Assembly (NCBI GenBank): GCA_025934635.1
Contig: JAICWX010000280.1
Coordinates: 1 to 11,165 of the forward strand
Source: Streptosporangiaceae bacterium
GTDB lineage: Bacteria; Actinomycetota; Actinomycetes; Streptosporangiales; Streptosporangiaceae
Direction of reading: 5' to 3'
Length of the DNA stretch: 11,165 nucleotides
Shown here: one piece after another, positions 8,301 through 11,165 of the stretch
Layout: the number at the start of each line of letters is the position of its first letter
How positions within the stretch are numbered: position 1 is the first letter of the stretch
Program-made: the position numbers and the translations under genes
Notes under the pieces: model-generated
What the model was told of the DNA's origin: nothing
Database searches by the model: none
Seen by the model: only the letters and a program-made list of their open reading frames with translations

Positions 8301-9206
8301 GCCGCGGCCGACCGCGTCCCGCAGGCGCTCCGGGTCCAGCGCGCCGGGCGGGACCACCTCGGCCGACAGCACGCTCACGGTCCGCAGCTCTTCCCGCGGC
8401 GCGCCACCCGGGGCCCCGGTCCCGGAAAACGCGGACCGGGACGGCACGGCCTCGAAGGCGGCGGTGGCGTAGACCTCCTCCAGCCACGGGGAGAGCCCGA
8501 CCCCGAGCTCGCCCAGGGCGGCCCGGCAGCGCTGGTAGGCGCGCACCGCCAGGTCCCGGTGGCCGGCCGTGAAGTAGGCCCGGACCAGGGCGCCGGCTGC
8601 CTCCTCGGCGGCCGGGTCGTGCTCGAAGCAGGCTTCCCAGGCGGCCAGCACCGCCTCCGGCCGGGCCTGGCCGGCGCCCCGGGACCGGTCCCGGGCCAGC
8701 GTCAGCCGGGCCTCCTGGCGCAGCGATTCCAGCCGCTCGCGCGGGCGCAGCGCCCAGTCGGCGTACGGCTCGTCGGCGAGCAGCTCGCCGTGGGCGGCTA
8801 GGGCGGCGGTGAGCCGGGCGTCGCGGTCCCGCCCCGGCTCCAGCGCCAGCGCGGCGCGCAGGTCCCGTTCGGTCTCCTCGGCGTCGACGGCGGCGTCCGC
8901 GGCGGCCCAGATGTGCGTCAGGTCGGCCGCGAGCAGGGCGTCCGCGGCCGGGCCGAGCGACGCGAGTGCGGCCCGGGCCATCGACAAGGCCTTAGATACC
9001 GAACGGGTGGCCGCCCGTGGATCCAGTCCGGGAAACAGTTCTTCGCAGGCGAGGTCGCGGCTGATCCGCCGTCCCGGGCTCACCAGCACCAGCTGGCAGA
9101 GCCGCCGGGCGGTCGGCCGCGGCCACGGGCCGGCTTCACGCCCGCCGGAGGTCACCGAGAACGGGCCGAGCAGCCTGACCCGGACCTGCGCCTTTTCCGC
9201 GGACAC
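5313..9206 (-). CDS. AfsR/SARP-type regulator: wHTH-BTAD-cyclase-like-ATPase-TPR, 1297 aa
   Basis: A cytoplasmic transcriptional regulator with no membrane segment. Order: OmpR-like winged helix starting VRLLGPFSV (about 8-100), BTAD (about 105-250), class III cyclase-like domain (275-425), STAND/AAA ATPase with VGRTAEL (475-481), Walker A GEPGLGKT (503-510) and Walker B VVLVLEDLHWADP (623-635), then a TPR-rich C-terminal half from about residue 880. There is no C-terminal LuxR HTH, so it is AfsR-like and not a LAL regulator. The cyclase part looks catalytically dead: the two metal-binding Asp positions read SAEVV (Glu284-Val) and GHGVQAVFG (His323). Start: GTG 9206-9204, with GACAAT at 9218-9213 placed as for a leaderless mRNA; no good ribosome site is seen. 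Its TAA overlaps the crotonase TAG tail to tail. It may control the divergent gene at 9319; control of the steroid genes is only possible. Confidence 0.92.
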   Translation of the reverse strand: MSAEKAQVRVRLLGPFSVTSGGREAGPWPRPTARRLCQLVLVSPGRRISRDLACEELFPGLDPRAATRSVSKALSMARAALASLGPAADALLAADLTHIWAAADAAVDAEETERDLRAALALEPGRDRDARLTAALAAHGELLADEPYADWALRPRERLESLRQEARLTLARDRSRGAGQARPEAVLAAWEACFEHDPAAEEAAGALVRAYFTAGHRDLAVRAYQRCRAALGELGVGLSPWLEEVYATAAFEAVPSRSAFSGTGAPGGAPREELRTVSVLSAEVVPPGALDPERLRDAVGRGLAAVIAAAEALGGTVTAVSGHGVQAVFGAPEAHEDDPERAARAAFRALSDAARSDAALAEPPVTLRIGLETGPAVLGPVGGGGRVEYGAVGEVVSRAAALQALARPGSALVGPVTRAAVGSLFTWGEPVPIGLPAPGTEPDPAAPTATYLGEPRSRSAARPRPAALPRRGPLVGRTAELTALGTALREAVRGRGSVVAVTGEPGLGKTRLVHECRRRAPAGTVWLEGRCASYASSTPYSLYQQLLAGWAGVPPDQPERVIRPALERLLATVGGRDVIPLLARMMGLPAGAALGRMSPGELQRATFAAWRSVVTRLVAAAPVVLVLEDLHWADPTSLRLTLDLAGLAPGRRLLILATSRTPWEGPVRRVELRPLPGAAEEELARSLIGALSPGARPAGAGGAGASPEVLQAVLASADGNPLFLEERLAALLETRALVRERDGWRLSPAPGPPVPQVLERLVRARVDRLSPAARDAIRPASVLGTEFGLSLLNAVCDPCLATALDELCERDLLRQVAGEPEPVYRFRHALIQEAVYHSLLGAERRLLHGRAAWALEAAAAGRTEDVAAVLGRHFAAAGEAALALRYYEQAGDHATDAFANDEALASFRAALDLASGPDVAGEPEAGNTAADLLAKLANVLWRTGQRAAARDAFTEALRLARDDDTTDSRRRRAHLLIRLGRLEEADGDHVAAWAAFDAAEPLLGGYPEDLDTATSQEWLELMVDGRVCQYINQYQPELALATLASVRGILNDVGTPALTYSFYLHLVIARVMRNRYQADRADLANLHRALAAATQSEEKDAGYALYFTGQFLWLLGDLADAEEYLERALAMAGRIGESALHGWSLLGLALTALRRHDAGRVRALLPRVLAVADAMAPPDYLAGVMSCQAWLAWQDGHRDDVIKLSGEIAAAMTKPQYPWAYHCLLHQWPLVAAHLDAGDVAAAIAAARDFPRYAPPLPAALGEALAAAITRWDPVHPDPAGIHLAAALTQARDLGYL

Positions 9207-9212
9207 GCCCCT

Positions 9213-9218
9213 ATTGTC
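9213..9218 (-). promoter_or_regulatory. Possible leaderless promoter -10 for the AfsR-like gene
   Basis: GACAAT on the minus strand is followed by 6 nt and then the GTG start. Transcription would therefore begin at or within the start codon, a common layout in actinobacteria. No -35 is evident. Confidence 0.35.
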
Positions 9219-9253
9219 GCGCAGAACCCGGCCGCCCCGCTGGGCCCGGCCCG

Positions 9254-9274
9254 CGCGGGAACACCGCGGGAACA
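9254..9274 (+). promoter_or_regulatory. 11-bp-pitch direct repeat, putative SARP/AfsR operator
   Basis: CGCGGGAACA occurs at 9254-9263 and again at 9265-9274, identical in all 10 bases and exactly 11 bp apart. SARP/AfsR proteins bind short direct repeats spaced 11 bp, usually about 8 bp before the -10. Here TAGGTT (9284-9289) follows after 9 bp. The repeat lies between the AfsR-like gene and the divergent small gene, so self-regulation and activation of the small gene are both plausible. Confidence 0.55.
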
Positions 9275-9283
9275 GCGTCTTCG

Positions 9284-9289
9284 TAGGTT
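9284..9289 (+). promoter_or_regulatory. Candidate -10 hexamer of the small gene at 9319
   Basis: TAGGTT fits TAnnnT and would place the transcript start near 9296. The GAAAGGGG ribosome site (9304-9311) follows, 7 nt before the ATG. Confidence 0.5.
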
Positions 9290-9318
9290 CGGGGCAGAAC
9301 CACGAAAGGGGCTATGAG

Positions 9319-9564
9319 ATGAACACGGGGTACCTGATCTACCAGGCCGAGCGGCCGCGCGGCGCGGCCGAGCAGCGGCAGGCCGACATCGCCCACGCCG
9401 AGCTGGCCCGGACGGTGAGCCTGCGCTGGCACGCGCTGACCGCGCCGCTGCGGGCCCGGCGCCAGCGCGGGCGCCAGCCTGGGTACTGGGCGGGCTACCA
9501 GGCTGGCGAGTCCCGGGCAGCCGAGTGCCGGGCGGCCGAGTGCGTAAGCGGGCGCGCGGCCTAG
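9319..9564 (+). CDS. Small actinobacterial protein of unknown function (81 aa)
   Basis: Starts at ATG 9319-9321 with GAAAGGGG 7 nt upstream. The frame is open far upstream, but that part is antisense to the regulator gene. The N-terminus MNTGYLIYQAERPR, then AAEQRQADIAHAELA, is of a kind I recall from short hypothetical proteins in actinomycetes; no function is known to me. A helical charged middle leads into an Arg-rich stretch (about residues 44-52) and a tail with RAAEC twice (66-75), giving two Cys five residues apart. There is no signal peptide or membrane helix. It is divergent from the AfsR-like gene and downstream of the 11-bp repeats, so it may be that regulator's direct target, as the small AfsS protein is for Streptomyces AfsR. 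It shows no resemblance to AfsS that I can see. Confidence 0.7.
   Translation: MNTGYLIYQAERPRGAAEQRQADIAHAELARTVSLRWHALTAPLRARRQRGRQPGYWAGYQAGESRAAECRAAECVSGRAA
9514..9543 (+). repeat. 15-bp tandem repeat, two copies, in the small gene
   Basis: CGGGCAGCCGAGTGC (9514-9528) is followed directly by a copy with one base changed (9529-9543). It is in frame and encodes RAAEC twice. It looks like a recent in-frame duplication. Confidence 0.85.
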
Positions 9565-9574
9565 GCGGACGGTC

Positions 9575-10678
9575 TCAGGAATCCGGGGCGGCCGGCTCGG
9601 CGGGCGACTCGCCCGCCGGGCCGGCTGAGGGCTCCGCCGGCGATCCGGCTGAGGGCTCCGCTGACGCCGCGGCGCGGCGCTGGATGTCGGCCAGGCTCTC
9701 GAGGAGCGCCTGCCAGGTCCGGCTGAGGCTGGCGCTGGCGGGCAGGTCTCCGTGGATAGCGCCGGCCTCCTTCGCCTGGTCGCCCAGCGCAGCGAGGGCC
9801 GCGTTCCCGGCCTTGACGAGCACCGGGTCGGCCGCCTCGAGCGTGAGCTGCTCACTGGTCACGCGGATGACCAGCTGCCGCCGGCCTGCTTCCTCCGGCA
9901 GCTCGTCGCTGGTCCCGGTGACGTCTATGCCGCGCAGCGCCTCCTTGGCCTGGTCGAGGTCCACGCCGAGGGCCGCGAGGGCGCGGGCGGCGGCGGTCCC
10001 GGGGTCGGCCAGGGAAGCGAGCAGCAGGTGGTGCGAGCCGACCGGTTGCGCCCCGGCCAGCTTGGCCGCCTCGCTGAGGGTGGCGTCGGCCGCCGGGGTG
10101 GCGCTCAGCACCGGCTGCTCTCCGGTCTGCTCGACGCCCGCCTCCCATTCCCGTCCCAGCTCAGCCAGGCGGGCCACCCTCGCGGTCGCCGTCCGCCGCA
10201 GCCAGTGGCGCGGCGGTGATGCCTCGACGCTCACCTGGGGCACCAGGCCCAGCACCGTCGTCCTGATAGCCGGGAGCGAGGCGTGCCGCTGCAGGACCCT
10301 GGCCGCGACTCCTTGGTCCTTGTCGCGTTCAGCCTCCTTGAGCAGGCCGAGCAGGAGATGCTCGGTGCCGATGTGGTCGTGCTGGAGCTGCAGCGCCTCA
10401 CGCAGGCTGAGCTCCAGGGTCTTCTTGGCCCGCGGGGTGAACGGGATGTGCCCGCTGGGTGCTTTGCTGCCGGTGCCGACGATCTCGACGATTTCCTCGC
10501 GGACGCCCTCGGGGGACAACCCGAGGCTCGTCAGGGCACGGCACGCGATCCCCGCCTGCTCGGTGAGCAGGCCGAGCAGGATGTGCTCGGTGCCGATGTA
10601 GTTGTGCTGAAGTTCCCTGGCTTCTTCTTGAGCCTGGACGACGACGCGCCGCGCCGCGGTAGTGAATCGCTCGAACAT
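9575..10678 (-). CDS. Stand-alone Clp N-domain protein (ClpC N-terminal paralogue, no ATPase)
   Basis: A 367-aa protein beginning MFERFTTAARRVVVQAQEEAR, as in ClpC. Two Clp-N repeats are clear: NYIGTEHILLGLL (26-38) and DHIGTEHLLLGLL (101-113), with the GHIPFTPRAKKTLELSLREAL linker between them. A third, diverged repeat has GSHHLLLASLADPGTAAARALAALGVD (214-240). No Walker motif is present, so it cannot unfold substrates. It may bind arginine-phosphorylated or damaged proteins, or adaptors, and act as an adaptor or competitor of ClpC (inference). The C-terminus (about 338-367) is a low-complexity Ala/Pro/Ser/Glu tail. Start: ATG 10678-10676, the position of the ClpC start. The frame stays open to 11119, but only as a shadow of the divergent gene. 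No ribosome site is seen, so the message may be leaderless. The gene converges on the small gene with 10 bp between stops. Confidence 0.9.
   Translation of the reverse strand: MFERFTTAARRVVVQAQEEARELQHNYIGTEHILLGLLTEQAGIACRALTSLGLSPEGVREEIVEIVGTGSKAPSGHIPFTPRAKKTLELSLREALQLQHDHIGTEHLLLGLLKEAERDKDQGVAARVLQRHASLPAIRTTVLGLVPQVSVEASPPRHWLRRTATARVARLAELGREWEAGVEQTGEQPVLSATPAADATLSEAAKLAGAQPVGSHHLLLASLADPGTAAARALAALGVDLDQAKEALRGIDVTGTSDELPEEAGRRQLVIRVTSEQLTLEAADPVLVKAGNAALAALGDQAKEAGAIHGDLPASASLSRTWQALLESLADIQRRAAASAEPSAGSPAEPSAGPAGESPAEPAAPDS
9621..9661. repeat. 17-bp direct repeat in the Clp-N protein tail
   Basis: CCGGCTGAGGGCTCCGC occurs at 9621-9637 and 9645-9661, a 24-bp period that keeps the reading frame. 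It encodes the repeated AEPSAG units of the disordered tail. Confidence 0.8.
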
Positions 10679-10704
10679 GGGAATCAGGGTGCAACGTGCT
10701 TCAT

Positions 10705-10734
10705 ACCCTGTCAATACCATGTTATTAATAGGGT
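10705..10734. promoter_or_regulatory. 12-bp imperfect inverted repeat, shared operator/promoter
   Basis: The arms are ACCCTGTCAATA (10705-10716) and TATTAATAGGGT (10723-10734), complementary at 10 of 12 positions around a 6-nt spacer. They fill much of the AT-rich 57-bp gap between the divergent Clp-N and HTH genes. The left arm holds TTGACA on the minus strand (10715-10710), a perfect -35 for the Clp-N gene; the only -10 at 17-bp spacing is poor (CACCCT). The right arm holds TATTAA (10723-10728), a possible -10 for the HTH gene. A dimeric regulator, perhaps the HTH protein itself, could bind here. Confidence 0.55.
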
Positions 10735-10735
10735 T

Positions 10736-11095
10736 ATGGACTGGGAAGAGCGGCTGGACAACTGGGAGCTCGAGCTCGAGCTGAGTGCCCGGCTGGAAGG
10801 CTCGGACTGGGTGACGCTCGAGCAGGCGGCGGCCGATACCGGCGCGTCCCGGGCCGCCCTGCGCAGCTGGTACCGGACCGGGCAGATTCCCTCCCGGCTG
10901 GTGGACGGGCCGCACGGGCCGCAGCGGCTGGTGCCGCTGGCGGTGGTGGCGGCCCGGGCCGAGGCCTCGCCGCGACTGCGCCGCACCACGGAACGGCGGC
11001 TGGCCGACCAGGCCCAGCTCGAGATCCTCCGGCACCGGATCGACCAGCTCGAACTCCGCCTCGCCGCCCTGGAAGGGCGGCCCGCGCCCGAATAA
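10736..11095 (+). CDS. MerR-like HTH protein with C-terminal coiled coil (119 aa)
   Basis: Begins MDWEERLDNW with an acidic, Leu-rich helix (to about residue 22). A helix-turn-helix like that of MerR/excisionase proteins follows: WVTLEQAAADTGASRAALRSWYRTGQIPSRLV (25-56), then GPHGPQRLVPLAVVAAR, which suits the wing. A heptad-like region (about 87-113, AQLEILRHRIDQLELRLAALE) suggests a dimer. No effector-binding domain is present. Start: ATG at 10736. The upstream AGGG lies only 2 nt away, so a leaderless message starting from TATTAA (10723-10728) is more likely. It is divergent from the Clp-N gene and shares the inverted repeat, so it is a candidate repressor or activator of both. A role as a non-regulatory DNA-binding or scaffold protein cannot be excluded. 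Confidence 0.85.
   Translation: MDWEERLDNWELELELSARLEGSDWVTLEQAAADTGASRAALRSWYRTGQIPSRLVDGPHGPQRLVPLAVVAARAEASPRLRRTTERRLADQAQLEILRHRIDQLELRLAALEGRPAPE
10766..10783 (+). repeat. GAGCTC hexamer tandem repeat near the HTH gene start
   Basis: GAGCTC appears twice and then as GAGCTG, encoding ELELEL in the N-terminal helix. The tract is self-complementary and could vary in length by slippage without breaking the frame. Confidence 0.6.
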
Positions 11096-11109
11096 CAAAA
11101 TGTGAAATT

Positions 11110-11165
11110 TCATGATCACGAAGGATTTACTACGTTTTCTGACATAAAAGTCTTCGTGATCATGA
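11110..11165. repeat. Perfect 14-bp inverted repeat in an AT-rich tract at the window end
   Basis: TCATGATCACGAAG (11110-11123) and CTTCGTGATCATGA (11152-11165) are exact reverse complements around a 28-nt AT-rich loop. A few more pairs form inside (TTT 11126-11128 with AAA 11147-11149). The right arm ends at the last base of the window, so it may be longer. Base composition falls sharply against the surrounding coding DNA. It may be a bidirectional terminator for the HTH gene, an operator, or an end of a small mobile repeat. There is no G+C-rich stem with a T run, so a classical intrinsic terminator is not supported. Confidence 0.8.

Noticed and set aside
5505..8801. Long plus-strand open frames of 495 and 543 codons opposite the regulator
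   Set aside because: Low-complexity Gly/Arg/Ala/Gln translations with no recognisable domain, while the opposite strand encodes a clear multidomain protein.
10679..11119. N-terminal extension of the Clp-N frame
   Set aside because: It would run antisense through the HTH gene and the AT-rich promoter. MFERFTTAARR at 10678 is the family's usual start.

Overview
The window is about 70-75% G+C, uses GTG and TTG starts freely, and carries AfsR/SARP-type and ClpC-type proteins. It therefore comes from a high-GC actinomycete; the genus cannot be fixed from the sequence. It divides into a steroid-catabolism block (1-5316), one very large regulator (5313-9206), and a small stress/regulatory block (9207-11165).

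Steroid block. The window opens inside a FadA5-like thiolase (2-424, +). This is followed by a decayed remnant of a TnpB gene (IS605/IS1341 type, 452-920, +) that runs up to the stop codon of the next gene. Next come an SDR closely resembling mycobacterial IpdF (1695-922, -) and an acyl-CoA dehydrogenase resembling FadE30 (2852-1692, -), whose stop and start overlap as GTGA. A 74-bp divergent promoter region (2853-2926) separates these from a FadD3-like HIP-CoA synthetase (2927-4483, +) and a crotonase-fold protein (4483-5316, +). The promoter region contains ACCAAGCACTTGCT (2895-2908), which fits the published KstR2 operator consensus AnCAAGnnCTTGnT at every defined base. The ipdF-fadE30/fadD3 arrangement matches Mycobacterium tuberculosis Rv3559c-Rv3560c/Rv3561. 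The block is thus predicted to degrade the C/D rings of steroids through HIP (3aα-H-4α(3'-propanoate)-7aβ-methylhexahydro-1,5-indanedione) under KstR2 control. The thiolase belongs to the side-chain stage of the same pathway. The crotonase is not EchA20 and lacks both canonical catalytic glutamates.

Regulator. A 1297-aa AfsR/SARP-family protein (9206-5313, -) combines a winged helix, BTAD, a degenerate class III cyclase domain, a STAND-type ATPase and a TPR tail. Its stop codon overlaps that of the crotonase tail to tail. Upstream lies a pair of 10-bp direct repeats at 11-bp pitch, placed 9 bp before a TAGGTT -10-like hexamer. This is the textbook layout of a SARP operator. It faces a small unknown gene (9319-9564, +).

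Stress/regulatory block. A stand-alone Clp N-domain protein without ATPase modules (10678-9575, -) is divergent from a 119-aa MerR-like HTH/coiled-coil protein (10736-11095, +). The 57-bp gap between them is AT-rich and holds a 12-bp imperfect inverted repeat, a likely shared operator. The window ends in an AT-rich tract with a perfect 14-bp inverted repeat (11110-11123/11152-11165) that may continue beyond the edge.

The steroid genes are known families. The least-described parts are the AfsR-like regulator with its putative target gene, the Clp-N/HTH pair, and the glutamate-less crotonase.
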